DNA of 64,000 bases from Zanthoxylum bungeanum (GCA_019454045.1 SKCR01036772.1:1-64000), one strand, 5' to 3'; counted from the first letter of the stretch, positions 1-12,762 are shown. Notes: generated from the sequence alone by a model not told the origin. Made by a program: numbers and translations.

Positions 1-1
1 A

Positions 2-88
2 GGCCAAATATATCTTGCTTCACCATACACAGCTGCGGCATCTGCTTTGACCGGTTATGTCACTGATCCAAGAGAGTTCTTGTACTAG
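2..88 (+). CDS. IIL1: 3-isopropylmalate dehydratase large subunit, C-terminal end (partial)
   Basis: This reads in frame from base 2 to a TAG at 86-88 and gives the last 28 residues of a larger protein. The segment IYLASPYTAAASALTGYVTD followed by PREFLY is the characteristic C-terminus of the large subunit of isopropylmalate isomerase, an aconitase-fold 4Fe-4S enzyme. The plant enzyme acts in plastids in leucine biosynthesis, and in Brassicaceae also in methionine chain elongation, by isomerising 2- to 3-isopropylmalate together with a small subunit. The iron-sulfur cysteines lie upstream, outside the window. Nothing in the visible part is broken. The symbol follows the Arabidopsis name. LeuC-like homoaconitase is the only serious alternative and is unlikely in a plant. 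Confidence 0.87.
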   Translation, partial: GQIYLASPYTAAASALTGYVTDPREFLY

Positions 89-745
89 ACTGCTCAAATG
101 TTGAATCAATCACTATGTATGTACTCTATATCATACTCTTTTTCCCAAGGGCTTTGTGGATGTAACTAAAGATCTGAAGTACTGTTTTCTGTTTTGCTGC
201 TTCAAGCAGATTTTGTATGTTATTTGACATTGATAAAAATACTTGTAGTAACTTTACGAAAATTATATTATGAGCCGGGTGTATATGCCATCCCTCTCAC
301 AGCAGGCGGGCCCCACAACTATGTAGGGTCCGCCTGCTGTGAGAGAGATGACATATACACCCGGCACATGATATACCACCTCGTAACTTTATGACTCAAT
401 TTCAACAGGGATGACACTTTATAACTCAGTTCCAACAAGTCCATATGATAATTAATATTAATTCTTACAACAATCTTCAAGCAGAAAGGTCGTGAGTTAA
501 TCTTGTGCACTAGATACGACATTTACATCAATCTTCAAGCAGAAAATGAAGCAGGCAACAATGTTATTATTCTTCATAATGCTTTCATAGATATTGATGT
601 GTATTGCTTTTACAATGGTCTATGGAGATGGGTAGTCAAATCAGGATTTTAGTTTGATATGGATTATAATGTAGAAACATCAAATCTGAAGGGGGTATTG
701 TGTATTATCTGTAAATTTTAGGGAGCTTTATATTTATGGTGCATT
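89..745 (+). other. 3' UTR and downstream flank of the dehydratase gene
   Basis: No gene is seen here. The first few hundred bases after the stop are presumably 3' UTR; T-rich stretches and AATAAA-like variants make the polyadenylation point uncertain. The fold-back element at 248-395 lies inside this stretch. Short ORFs on both strands across the fold-back are by-products of the palindrome. Confidence 0.5.
248..395. mobile_element. Fold-back MITE with Mutator-like target duplication
   Basis: Bases 274-365 form a near-perfect inverted repeat. Each arm is about 39 bases, running from GCCGGGTGTATATG to the GCAGGCGG core, with about three mismatches around a short loop. Weaker pairing continues outward to about 260-382. 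The element is flanked by GTAACTTTACGA and GTAACTTTATGA, a duplicated target of 10-12 bp with one mismatch, the size left by Mutator-like (MULE) transposases. No coding capacity is present. It starts about 170 bases after the dehydratase stop codon, so it probably lies in the 3' UTR. Confidence 0.75.
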
Positions 746-759
746 TACGTGGGTCCGGC

Positions 760-1093
760 CGCAGTTCGATTCCGAATCAGAATTGAACCGAAACCGGAAC
801 TGCTTGGAATCTCCAGTTTTAGGAATCGGCGGTTCCAGTTCCAGAACCGCAAAAGAATAAATATAATATAATATAATAATGAATTAGTAAATTACAAAAT
901 TTAACCATGAAGATCCTGATTATGTTGATATTCCTATAGTAATATTTTTTAATTTAATTAAAACTAATATAATTTATATTTAATTTTATTAAATTTTTTT
1001 TTATACTGAACCAGAACCGCAATTTTATGGTTCTGTTTCGGTTATTCTTTTTGAGGAATCGGAACCTCCGGTTCCGGAATCGCTGCCATGCCT
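760..1093. mobile_element. Candidate hAT-like MITE with GGTTCCG-rich ends
   Basis: Two GC-rich blocks full of GGTTCCGG/CCGGAACC motifs (760-850 and 1008-1093) flank an AT-rich core without genes. The outer ends are roughly inverted copies (ACGTGGGTCCGGCCGCAG against the reverse complement of the right end, ACGTAGGCATGGCAGCG). No clean target duplication was found, so the class is a guess from the look of the ends. Confidence 0.4.
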
Positions 1094-1104
1094 ACGTTTA
1101 GGTA

Positions 1105-1950
1105 CTCGTGATTGAAATGTGATAGAATCAGAATGGGCTGGAATGAGAATGGTAAATTAGAATCAGACTAAGTTATTTACTTAACTGTAAGAATCGTAAT
1201 CGGAATGAAGTAGTATTGTCATTGATGTGTTTATTTTGTTTAGTAATTAGAATGAATTATTAACAAGTTACAAAAATACACTTAGATATAATTATATATT
1301 AACTAATTATTAATTATTAATGTATTAAATTTCTAAATATTAATTTATTTTTATTAAATTATGATTTTATTAAAATATTAAATATTATTTTATTATTAAT
1401 TATTGATTAATTTTATTTATTATTTATAAATTAAGTATGAATTAATTATTACTTTATTACTTTATTAATTTATTAATTAATTATTAATGTATTAAATTAC
1501 TAACTATTAATTTATTAATTTATTAAATATTATTTTATTATTAATTATTGATTACTTTTATTTATTATTTATAAATTAAGTATTAAATAATTATTACTTT
1601 ATTACTTTATTAATTAATTTATTAAGAATTAATGTATTAAATGACCAAATATTAATTTATTCTTTTATTTAATTATTATTTTATTAAATATTATTTAATT
1701 ATTGATTAATTATTAATACACTTTATTTCTTATTTATAAATTACTATTAATTTATTAACTAATTACTTTCTTTACGCGTAATATTATAATTTCTCATCGA
1801 TTATAGGTATGAGAATGAATGAAATTCTCATTCTCAACTCCTAAATATGTGAACCATAGACTCATTCTCATTCTCATTCCTATTCCCATTCAATTTTTAA
1901 AAATAAACAACTCTATTAGAAATGATTCTCATTCTCTCATTTCCAATTTT
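1105..1950. mobile_element. AT-rich MITE-like element bounded by GAATGAGAATG motifs
   Basis: The left border is rich in GGAATGAGAATGG-type words and the right border (about 1805-1950) in the inverted form CATTCTCATTCTCATTCC. The core (about 1250-1780) consists almost only of A and T, with repeated TTAATTTATTAATTAATTA words. This layout is common in small plant DNA transposons of Tourist or hAT type. No ORF or clean target duplication is seen. Confidence 0.4.
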
Positions 1951-1954
1951 TTTG

Positions 1955-2106
1955 GAAATCCCGTCGCCAAACCACCCAACCTGGGAGATAAAACCCTTAG
2001 CTGTCTCAGGCTCTTACAAGAAATACACATTCTAAACTCGAACTCATGACCTCACAACCAAATATTAAGTTCTTTACCACCAAACCAAATCTTTTGAGGA
2101 CTTCAT
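1955..2106 (-). mobile_element. tRNA-derived SINE, copy 1
   Basis: On the minus strand, TGGTTTGGTGGTAAAG and GAGGTCATGAGTTCGAGT resemble pol III A and B boxes. They are followed by a body containing TTTCTTGTAAGAGCCTGAGA and GGTTTTATCTCCC, which recurs in two other places in the window (13480-13655 and 63149-63301). The 3' end is not clearly delimited and no target duplication was resolved for this copy. Confidence 0.6.
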
Positions 2107-2685
2107 TCCCATTACCTTGAACTAAAAACACCATTAATTCGCGGATATGGGAATCTACTATATTTTCATTCATACACTTGGATCAATAGAAGCAGTATAT
2201 TCATTGGAAAAATAACTTAATCTTTACTTTGATTAAAAAAAAAAAAAACTATGAACTTCAATATTTTAGTCATTTCATGTTGAACAGAACCAACAACAGT
2301 TTTGTTGTCACAATGTAGTTTCATAATGTCTCTTTAAACTATTCATATCAACTCAAGTATTCCTTAGACTTTATTTTTTATTTCTCCAAGTAATCGAGTT
2401 TCATCCAATAAATATAAAATATCCAGATGTTGACGTTATATCACTTATTGATCTATCACAGACTGTATTTGTATAAGTTTTTATTTGAAGAAGATAATTT
2501 TTGGAGAAAAAGTAGTCCTTTAGAGACATTTTAAGTAACATACATTTTTCAATGTCTTTATAGATTTCAAATTGTTTTAAATTGTATATTTATAGATTTA
2601 TAATGTATTAAAAAAAATTCTAAAATAATATAATATAAATTAAGTTATCATTTATGGGAAGCAATGAATTGCTTTGGATAATTAG
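2107..2685. other. Intergenic AT-rich stretch
   Basis: No gene, repeat border or RNA gene is recognised. There is an A-run near 2228-2240. All reading frames are short. Confidence 0.5.
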
Positions 2686-3073
2686 AGATGTCAAATTTAT
2701 TCGGATCCGGAAAAATCTGGATCCGCAATAATAAAAATGTGAATCCGGATTTGAATCTTAATGATCTGTGCGGATCCGGATTCAAGTGAATCCGGAATCC
2801 GGATCCGCATATAATATAATAAAAATTATTAAAAATTATTTTATTTATGATTTTTATATAATTTATACTTAGATTTATATTATTTTTGATGTATTTTGAA
2901 TTGTAAATGCTATTTCAAATGTTAAATTACTATTGTCTAGTTATATATTTTTTTTATTTAATTTTAAGTATTTAAAATTAAATAATTTGAAAATAAAAAA
3001 ATAAAAATCTGAATTTTTTACGGATCCGGATATCCAGAGATCCGCATGGAGAATACTTGCATCCGGATCCGCA
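2686..3073. mobile_element. hAT-like repeat, left part (GGATCCGGAT-rich)
   Basis: It begins near AGAGATGTCAAATTTATTCG and is dense in ATCCGGATCCGCA motifs around an AT-rich core. The sequence is cut at 3074 by the start of an LTR. A plausible right end (ATCTGCAATTTGCTATCCC) lies at about 13137-13222 beyond that LTR. Its inverted form GGGATAGCAAAT resembles the left end, as in hAT-type MITEs whose ends read (C)AGGGATGNCAAA. Confidence 0.4.
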
Positions 3074-3625
3074 TGTTGATGGTGATTTTTGAACCTAAGT
3101 ATGGCCAAGAGCTCGGTAAGGGCAAGAAGGAAATTTTACACTCAAAACACTGTAGTTCGAAGATATTGCTAGATACTTGATCCAGCCAGGTGGTCGGACT
3201 CGGTCTCCAATATTCTACCGCCCGAGGAGTAAGGCAATACGGGGACTATAAACCGAGGACCTAGGGTCCGACCCGACTTCTGGGGTTCGGCAGAGCGGGA
3301 TAAGATTTACCCCGGTTGCCCGACCAGATTCATGAGCTTGAGACAGTGCTGGTCAGGAATGGCACAAGAATTGATCTTCTCCATAAAAGTTCAAGTATGG
3401 TAGGGGCAATTTGATGATTCTCCTTTGACACACGTCACCGAATGAACGATTGAATACATGCTGACATCATAATTATTGCGTGTGGCAGTACCCAAAGCAG
3501 TAAATGAAATTTCAGATGGCAGGTTTTACATTCGGCAGTGGCAGGTTTTACTTTCGGCAGAGATAGGCTCACGAGGATGACGTCATAATGATGAAGGAAT
3601 AATATCATTTTTCTTAATATATAAG

Positions 3626-5751
3626 TGTTGGGGCAGTGGTGGAACCCCTAGGGTAGGATTGGTGTCCCGGGCAGCGGAAATGGGTCTAACCCGTAGGGTG
3701 TAATTTTAAATTATTTAATGAAATACTATATTCCATTACGAGTGTATAGGAAAAAATCGGGACTGAATCAAAGTCCGGAAGCTTCAGAACGAAACAAAAC
3801 AAAATTATCGCACGCGCGAACTGTGCGCGCAATGCGTGCTACAGTGCACCCGCGCACTGCGAGTACACATCAATTCATTATTTTTATTTTTATTTATTTT
3901 TTGTTTCTAGAGTTCCAGACTCTTATTAATTGTTCCATGTCCAACATGAACATCTTTGACCTAAATTATAAGCATGTTGTGTTTATACTTTTAAAGTATC
4001 CTAACACAATTGATTAGCCTTATTTCAACATTAAGCTATGTGATCATGCATATAATACACAAATGAATATAGCTTAGGATAAGATCAAACATTACCTAGT
4101 AAGCTTGATGCAAGATCTAATCTACTTCTTCTTGTTCAAATTGTTGGAGAACCTCCAAGGTGTGCAAGCCTGACTTCAAGATCCAATCTTGTTTCCAATA
4201 CTACCAAGCTTCACTTCAAGATCCAATCTTGATTTCTCCTAGATGAAATGTTATAGAGACCTCACAAGCTTCTCTAAACACTTCTCTAATTTAGGCTAAT
4301 CTCTCTTGCTTATGCTTATACTAGTTCTTGTACTTGTAATTAAAACCTTCCTAAAGCTTGCTATTTTATACCAAAACTTAGGCAATTTTTAATTAATAAA
4401 ATTTGTAATCAAATTTTAAGTGGGCTTAATCTAACCTGTCCAAATATGTATAATTAAGTGTGACTAATCTCCATTGTCTCCCACTTTAATTTAATCCAAT
4501 TAAATCACGCCAATGATTAGAAAATGGATTAGTTAAATGTTTGCCACTTTGATTTAATCCAATTAAATCAAGCCAAAACCACCTATTATTACATACTTAC
4601 AATTACCATAATATCATCAAATGGTAGAGATAATTATGATTCTACAATTAAGCCCTTGTGTAATTATTGAATTAATCCAATTAATCCAATTAGGTCAAAA
4701 TAAATAATCAATGTTATCCAATAACACTTGATTATCTTAGTTGATAATTATAATATCGAATATTATATTTTATCAAAATTAATCGGCTACCCAAGTGCTC
4801 AACGGGTATACTTTATATTGAGACTCTCTAAGTTCAGACATGTTCGTCATATAAGTCTAGCGAATATGTACGCAATTTGGCCACCTACGAATTCATGAAG
4901 AACACGAACGACCTTTCTGAACTATACAAATCAAGGTCATCACATATGTTTAACAATCCCTCCGTCGTGGGCTATTCGAGTTGTGCTTAGGAAACATAGA
5001 ATACACCGTCAAGTTTCCAAGGCGCACATCTCATGTCGACATGTCCACGATTCTTTACAACTGATACGATCCACCCTAGGTGATCGACTCTGGCCAAAGA
5101 TTTAAGAATCGTGACTTTACTCACATGGATACCTAAACCCCTTATGGTACACATACGGGCCGACAGATCCTATCTTGCTTCGCACTTTATTACTGAGTGC
5201 ATCGGTCCACACCCACCGAACATCTAGAGGTCAGACCATGAAAGATTTCTGACATACATGACATCAAAGTGTGGATGATCTCACACAAAATGAATGTTAT
5301 CCTATAGTCAAAGGATTACATATGCTACTCGACTCAAGGAGATTCCTATTGACGGTGGTGTGTACTTCCAACTATTAGGAATCACTTATGAGTCATTTGG
5401 TATTTGCTTCAACGAATACCCACATGTCTATACGAGTTTCCAAAACTCATGGTACAACGGGTTAAACCATTGGAACTCCAATTCCAATATACGACATGTG
5501 CTAGTCTTCTAGGTTATAGGAATTCGACTGTATTCCAAAACCAACAACTAGGAATATTTACTTTAAGAATAGTTTACACCTAGTGTCAAGGCTATTATAA
5601 GGTCGATGTCATTCGTAGCATATCTATACATCAATCTAATACGCATAATGACAATACCATTAATAAGATATGAAATGAAAAATGTAGTTATTTTATTAAT
5701 AAATAATAAAATATATAATTCGGATTGGCACTCCAAGCACCAACTCCATCA
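3626..5751 (-). repeat. C1 3' LTR (left copy)
   Basis: It measures 2126 bp and matches 10326-12762 along its length, but lacks about 300 bp present in the other copy (around 10575-10930) and a further ~18 bp near its plus-strand start. On the minus strand it begins TGATGGAGTTGGTGC, directly preceded by a purine-rich tract. Open frames inside it (such as 3718-4017 and 5294-5512) are not genes. Confidence 0.93.
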
Positions 5752-6570
5752 AATTCCCACTTGCTAGTGCCAATTTGGATGGTACCATAGTCCCGTCTCC
5801 TCCACATGTTTATCGAATATCTTAGGAGGTAAGACCTTTGTAAGCGGGTCTGCTATGTTGTCTTGTCCTTGAACCTTCAAGACCACTATGTCTTTTATTT
5901 CAATAATCTCTCTAATTACGTGGTATTTCCTTTCCACGTGTTTGGACTTGGAATGCCCCCTCAGCTCCTTAGCCTGTGCGATGACTCCATTATTATCACA
6001 GTACAATGTGATTGAATCCGCAATACTAGGCACAACGCAAAATTCTATGATAAAATTTCTAATCCAAACAGCTTCTTTAGCAGCTTCTGAAGCCACTATA
6101 AATTCCGCCTCAGTGGTGGAATCAGTTGTTGAGCCTTACTTTGAACATCGCCAACTAACATCACCACTATTAAGGGTAAATATGTATCCAAATGTAGATT
6201 TTCTATCATCTGGATCTCCCTGGAAGTCGGAGTCTGTATAACCCTTAACTTGTAGCTCATTTTCTCCATATATCAGAAACTTATCCTTCGTACCTTTAAG
6301 ATATTTTATGATATGTTTCACGGCTGTCCAATGATCATTACCTGGATCAGAATGATATCGACTGGTCACACTAACGTCGAAACTGATGTCAGGTCTAGTA
6401 CATAATATAGCATACATTATGCTTCCAATACAAGAAGCATATGGCAAGTTAGACATCCTAACTCTCTCTTCCTCAGTCTGAGCTACCATTTTCTTCGAAA
6501 GATGTATGCCATATCGGAAAGGTACATTTATTGCATTACAGTTGGTAAAACCGTACATTTCTAACATCTT
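5752..6570 (-). pseudogene. C1 reverse transcriptase C-terminal part and RNase H
   Basis: Minus-strand frames give the copia RT tail (TRPDISFDVSVTSRYHSDPG, HWTAVKHIIKYLKGTKD, GYTDSDFQGD) and the RNase H end (YCDNNGVIAQAKE, SKHVERKYHVIRE, NIADPLTK). These are the standard C-terminal landmarks of copia polyproteins. The two pieces are separated by a stop near 6097-6135, in a region that should be continuous. The last codons sit close to the polypurine tract at the left LTR. Confidence 0.88.
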
Positions 6571-7240
6571 ATCTATGTACGTTGATTATGACAACCCTAT
6601 AAGCTTCCTAACTCTATCCTGGTAGAGCCTTATACCTAGTATATATGAAGCTTCACCCATATATTTCATAGAGAAGTTCTTGCAAATGTAGGCTTTCACA
6701 TTTTGCATCATCCCTATATCATTTCCTATGATAAGGATGTCATCTACAAACAAGATTAGGAAAACTATCATGCTTCCACTAACTTTCTTATAAACACATG
6801 GTTCTTCCTCGTTCTTGATGAATCCAGATAATCTAATTATCTCATCAAAATGACGATTTCAGCTTCGGGATGCCTGTTTAAGTCTATAAATAGACTTTTA
6901 GAGCTTACAAACCAAGTTTAAAGTCTCACTGGATACGAAACCCTCTGGTTGTTCCATATAGATATCCTCCTCAATGAATCCATTTAGGAAGGCGATTTCA
7001 CATCCATATATCATAGTCGTGATATGTAGCAATGGCTAAAAGAATCCTAATGGATTTTAGCATGGCTACTGGTGAAAAAGTTTCCTCATAGTCAATCCCA
7101 GGACGTTGAGTGTAACCTTTCGTTACCGGTCAGGCCTTAAAGGTTTCCACATTTCCATCGGGCCCTCGCTTCCTTTTGTAAACTCATTTACAGCCAATAA
7201 GTTTAACTCCTTCAGGAAGTTCAACTAAGTCCCAGAATTG
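6571..7240 (-). pseudogene. C1 reverse transcriptase core
   Basis: The catalytic segment reads LILFVDDILIIGND, that is FVDD in place of the usual YVDD, at about 6710-6760. It is followed by MKYMGEASYILGIRLYQD. Upstream, the RT fingers are recognisable only in short frames. Frameshifts and stops interrupt the domain. Confidence 0.82.
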
Positions 7241-8260
7241 ATTGGCATACATTGAATCCATTTCAGATTTCATGGCTTCCTGCCATTTTCCTGAATCGAT
7301 ATCCAATATCGTTTCTTTATATATAGTCGGATCTTTTTCCTCCAAGAGGAGAACGTCAAGACTGACATCAGATGTTAAAAAATGTCTTTCAGGAGGCTTT
7401 GATATTCTATTCGACTTACGTAGAACTGTGTAATAGATCCTTCACCTAATTGGATCTCTGGTTCCATCTTAGGTTCCTTAATGTTGGGATCAAACTCACC
7501 AAGTTCAATCACTCTACAATTTCCACTTTCTCTCAAAAATTATTTTTCAAGAAAAGTTGCAAAGTGAACAACAAATACATTTCGTTGTTCGGAATCGTAG
7601 AATTGATATCCCATGGAATTATCAGGATATCCAACGAACCTACAAATACCCTCTGGGTGCTAGTTTATCCCGCTGCGCAATTCTAACGTATGCAGGACAA
7701 TCCCAAATCTTTAAATGCCTAAGACTTGGATTTCTACCGAACCATATCTGATAGGGGTCGTAGATATATCTTTCGTTGGAATCCTATTAAGTATGTAGGC
7801 AGCAGTAAGGAAAACGTAACCCCAAAGGTAATAAGGAAGATCTGTATAGATCATCATCGTTCGCACCATATCCAATAAAATACGATTTCTACGCTCAAAC
7901 ACTCCATTGTGTTGAGGTGTTCCTGGTGGGCTATATTGGGCGAGAATTCCATTATCCCTTAAATAATTTCTGAATTCTTCACTCATGTATTCACCGCCTC
8001 GATCTGATCTAAGGCACTTGATGAATTTACTGGTTTGTTTTTCTACTTCATTTCAGAATATTTTGAACTTGTCAAATGTTTCCGACTTATGTTTCATCAG
8101 ATAGACATATCCATATCTAGACTTCTCATCTGTGAAGGTCACAAAGTATGTGGAACTATCATGAGCGGCATGATTTAATGGACCATACACATCACTGTGT
8201 ATTAGCTCCAGTAAATCTCAGCACGGTGTCCAACACCTTGAAATGAGGCATTTGTCAACT
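7241..8260 (-). pseudogene. C1 integrase
   Basis: The core reads HSDVYGP, later RSDRGGEY and then PPGTPQHNGVFERRNR, which supplies the D, D and E of the catalytic triad in separate frames. LPYYLWGYVFLTAAYILNRI and PTK are typical of copia integrase C-terminal parts. One in-frame TGA near 8056 probably replaced a Trp codon. It is not functional as read. Confidence 0.85.
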
Positions 8261-8261
8261 T

Positions 8262-8718
8262 TCATTGGATACATGACTCACAAATTGGATAAGGATCTAA
8301 GATAAGATTTTCAATCAAACCATCATTTACCAATTTGGATAGACGTCTAACACCTATATGGCCCAATCTCATATACCATAATTCAATATTATTTAATTCA
8401 GAATTCCTACTTGTATTTTTCTCTATATTAAAGACATATCTACATGTTTTCAAAATATAGTGACCGTTTGATAAAGAACATTCACATTTCAATAAATTAT
8501 CTTTATCATACAAACATAAAGTTTCATCCTTAATGTTTATTTTATATCTCTCTTTATCTAATATTAGCAGTGATATTATTTATCTGATAAGTGGGGAACA
8601 TAATAACAGTCATGCAAATCTAATTTACATCCATTTGGGAGATCTAGAACAACTATTCCTATGGCCTTGACATCCAATGTCTCGCCATTGCCAACTCTAA
8701 GCTGGATCTCCAATTTAT
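8262..8718 (-). pseudogene. C1 gag-pre-integrase / protease region
   Basis: LWYMRLGHIGVRRLSKLV and CESCIQ match the HHCC-like zinc-binding gag-pre-integrase segment that precedes copia integrase. The aspartic protease portion is seen only as VLDTGSPTHIYNS in the frame just upstream (about 8750-8790). Confidence 0.78.
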
Positions 8719-9672
8719 TCAGCCTTTTTTAACCCTCATTTCCTGCAGGGAGTTGTAAATATGAGTAGGACTGCCAGTGTCTAACACCCATCCATTATTT
8801 ACGTCTAAGGTTAATGAGATGTCAATAATTGGAAAAATACAAAGCGTACCTGAGGGTCCTGCTTTTCCTATCAGCTCTGGACAGTCATTCTTCCAGTGTC
8901 CAGACTTTTTGTAATGTAGACATTGGTCACGAGCTATTTGCGATTTTACCCATTTGCGCTTCTTGGAGTTTTTCTTTGATATCTTATTCTTCCCCATCTT
9001 TATTTTCTTTGACTTCCCAGAAGTCTTTGAAGAGTCAACTCCCCCATGGAGATAGAGTGTGCGGTTTTCTTTCTTCAAATCTTGTTCCGTCGTGCGTAGC
9101 ATGTTATGATGTTCTTCGTATGTGGCTTGCATCGAATGCATATGGAAATTTAATACAAAGCCAGCATAAGAACCAGGGAAAGAAGACAGAATCAAATTAA
9201 GGCCCAACCGTTCATCAAACACAATGCCATGTCATTCCAGATATTGAATCTGGTCTATCATGTTCAAAACATGAGTGCTGACAGCTTATCCCTTCTTGAT
9301 TTCAGCATGGAACAATTCCTTAGACCTTCGATAAAGTTCTATCTCTTGATTTGCCTCGAACAACTCCTTGAGTGTTCGCATGATGCTCCAAGCATCCGGT
9401 ACTTCAATGTACTGTCTCAGCAAATCTGGAACCATTGATCCTAGGATGTAGGATTTCATCTTTAGGTTATCATCATTCCATCTATCAAAAGTTTCTCGCT
9501 CTTCTGGAGTGGAATCAGGATCGATATCAACAGGCAGTGGATTGATAGTGACATAAGTCAACTTTTCATACTCCAATACAAGACGTATGTTCATTTCTCA
9601 TTCAAAATAGTTTTCGGCTCTTTTTAGCTTATTGGAATCCAAAAGTTTCATCAATGGATTAGCGGTAGCCAT
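8719..9672 (-). pseudogene. C1 gag
   Basis: The likely start is the ATG at 9670-9672 (MATANPLMKLLDSNKLKRAE). An in-frame TGA at 9598-9600, in the position of an expected Trp, breaks it, and a further break lies between 9222 and 9286. The nucleocapsid knuckle reads CLHYKKSGHWKNDC. The second Cys of the CX2CX4HX4C motif is Tyr, so zinc binding would be lost. The protease start DTGS follows in the same frame. Confidence 0.82.
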
Positions 9673-10308
9673 CTACAAGACAATATTTTTGAGTAGTAGC
9701 AGAACAATTTTCATTTTAAAAGTGATAACACTAATTGATTATGGAATTTTAAATCTATTAGTGCCCTCCCACTACTTTACGTAATTCTGTAATCTCTCTT
9801 AACGGAAAAATAGAAATTTGACTATCAAAATTTCATAGCGGGAAGTGGATCCCATGACATTTACTCCAGCCTCACACTAATGACGATATTGGCCTTTATA
9901 AACTAATTAGGTAGACCTCTAAGTTCAATAACTTCGTGTGACTCCTAGTTTGGTCCTGAACCGTTTCTTAGCCTCACACTAATGAAGATATTGGATTAAA
10001 ACGTGTTCTAGGTGTATACTTGTCAATGTGCACTAATGAGCTTCGTATATACACCCTCACACTAATGATGATATTGGGCGACTACGTTAACTCATTACAC
10101 TACATCCAATAATGCTCCAACATTATTAATACTATTACTTAAAAGTAATCACCTAATCACGAGAGATTTATGACAATCAAGTCATTAACTTAATTAGGTC
10201 AAAGTTTTATTTTAAAACATGAAATACATATATAATATGTCTTATGCATAATTAAATTAAAATTACTATGGCATAGATTCAAAAACATGTATTGTGTGGT
10301 TAAGCATT

Positions 10309-10323
10309 TGCTACTGATACCAT
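10309..10323 (-). promoter_or_regulatory. C1 primer-binding site
   Basis: On the minus strand, TGGTATCAGTAGC lies two bases inside the right LTR. It matches the initiator-tRNA-Met complement TGGTATCAGAGC except for a small change, as expected for a plant copia element. Confidence 0.85.
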
Positions 10324-10325
10324 TC

Positions 10326-12762
10326 TGTTGGGGCAGTAGTGGAACCTCTAGGGTCGGGTCGGTGCCCGGGCAGCTGAAATGGGTCTAACCCGCGGATATC
10401 AAGTATTGGTGTAATTTTAAATTATTTAATGAAATACTATATTTCATTACGAGTGTATAGGGAAAAATCGGGACTGAATCAGAGTTCGGAAGTTCCAGAA
10501 CGAAGCAAAACAAATTGCCGCGCGCGCAGCGCATACGCACGTGCTACAATGTGCATCAATTCATTTTTTTTTTGTTTCTTTTGGTTCATTTTCATTTCCT
10601 TCAGCTCACATTCCAGTGAGCTGAAGGAATTAAGGTCTTTTACCCTAATTTATTTCGGCTCTCCCTAAACACTTTAAAACACCTAAAATTAATTTTTAAC
10701 ATCAAAACCAACATCAACACATGTTATAGAATAAAAATCAAGTTTTTCAAAATATCAAATATTTTTTCAAAAACATAAATTTATTCTAAATACGTATTTG
10801 CATAAATTTTGAATCCAATACACAAACCAAATTAGAATCCCAATAAAAAAATGTCTCGTGAATAATTCTAGGCCACCCAAAGGTGGTCAAGTGATTCTAG
10901 AATAGTAGCCATAACTCTAAGCTTTAATCTAGAGTTCCAAACTCTTATTAATTGTTCCATGTCCAACATGAACATCTTTGACCTAAATTATAAGCATGTT
11001 GTGTTTATACTTTTAAAGTATAATAACACAATTGATTAGCCTTATTTCAACATTAAGCTATGTGATCATGCATCTAATACACAAATGAACATAGCTTAGG
11101 AGAAGATCAAACATTACCTAGTAAGCTTGATGCAAGATCCAATCTACTTCTCCTTGTTGAAATTGTTGGAGAACCTCCAAGGTGTGCAAGATTGACTTCA
11201 AGATCCAATCTTGTTTCCAATACTACCAAGCTTCACTTCAAGATCCAATCTTGATTTCTCGTAGATGAAATATTGTATAGACCTCTCAAGCTTCTCTAAA
11301 CAATTTTCTAACTTAGGCTAATCTCTCTTGCTTGTGCTTATACTTGTTCTTGTACTTTTAATTAAAATCATCCTAAAGCTTGCTATTTATAGCAAAATTA
11401 GGCAATTTTTAATTAATAAAAATTGCAATCAACTTTGAAGTGGGTTTAATCAAACTTGTCCAAATATGTATAATTATGTGTGACTAATCTCCATTGTCTC
11501 CCACTTTAATTTAATCCAATTAAATCAAGCCAATGATTAGGAAATAGATTAGTTAAATGCTTGCCACTTTGATTTAATCCAATTAAATCAAGCCAAAACC
11601 ACCTATTATTACATACTTACAATTACCATAATATCCTCAAATGATAGAGATAATTATGATTTTACAATTAAACCCTTGTGTAATTATTGAATTAATCCAA
11701 TTAAGTCAAAGTAAATAATCAATGTTATCCAATAACACTTGATTATCTTAGTTGATAATTATAATATCAAATATTATATTTTATCAAAATTAATCGGCTA
11801 CCCAAGTGCTTAACGAGTACATTTCATATTGGGAATCTCTAAGTTCAGACACATTCGTCATATAAGCCTAGCGAATATGTACGCAATTTGGCCACCTCCG
11901 AATTCGCGAAGAACACTAACGACCTTTCTGAACTATACAAATCGAGGTCATCACATATGTTTAAAAATCCCTCCGTCGTAGGCTATCCGAGTTGTACTTA
12001 GGAAATATAGAATATACCGTCAAGTTTCCAAGGCGCAAATCTCATGTCGACATGTCCACGATTCTTTACAACTGATGCGATCCACCTTAGGTGATTGGCT
12101 CTGGCCAAAGATTTAAAAATCATGACTTTACTTACATGGATATATAAACCCTTATGGTACGCATACGGGCCGACAGATCCTATCTTGCTTCGCACTTGAT
12201 TACTGAGTGCATCGGTCCACACCCAACGAACATCTAGAGGCCAGACCATTAAAGGTTTCTGATATACACGACATCAAAGTGTGAAGGATCTCACAAAAAA
12301 ATCAATGCTATCCTATAGTCAAATTATTACATATGTTACTCGACTCGAAGAGATTCCTATTGACGGTGGTGTGTACTTCCAACTATTAGAAATCACCTAT
12401 GAGTCATTCAGTATTCGCTTCAACGAATACCCACATGTCTATACGAGTTTCCAAAACTCATGGTACATCGGGTCAAATCATTGGAACTCCAATTCCAATA
12501 TACGACATGTGCTAATCTTCTAGGTCATAGGAATTCGACTGTATTCCAAAACCAACGACTAGGAATATTTACTTTAAGAATAATTTACACCTAGTGTGTA
12601 GGCTATTCTAAGGTCGATCTCATTCTTAGCATATCTATACATCAATCTAATACGCATAATGACAATACCATTAATGAGATATGAAAAGAAAAATGTAGTT
12701 ATTTTATTAATAAATAATAAAATATACAATTCGGATTGGCACTCCAAGCACCAACTCCATCA
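10326..12762 (-). repeat. C1 5' LTR (right copy)
   Basis: It measures 2437 bp and is the longer, more complete of the two C1 LTRs. The block around 12150-12290 (read on the minus strand) and the LTR start resemble the matching positions of the C3 LTRs at 22815 and 29587, so the two elements belong to related families. No genes are inside. Confidence 0.93.

Larger units (their letters stand above)
3626..12762 (-). mobile_element. Ty1/copia retrotransposon C1, full length but decayed
   Basis: The element is defined by two LTRs in the same orientation (3626-5751 and 10326-12762). Both start TGTTGGGG and end CCATCA as read on the plus strand, and both are flanked by the 5-bp target duplication ATAAG (3621-3625 and 12763-12767). 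The interior codes on the minus strand in the copia order gag, protease region, integrase, reverse transcriptase, RNase H. A tRNA-Met-type primer site sits next to the right LTR. Stops and frameshifts break every domain, so the copy cannot move on its own. It lies inside the older LTR at 3074-13118. Confidence 0.95.

Noticed and set aside
194..522. Two short open frames, one on each strand
   Set aside because: They overlap the fold-back MITE, and their shared features come from the palindrome.
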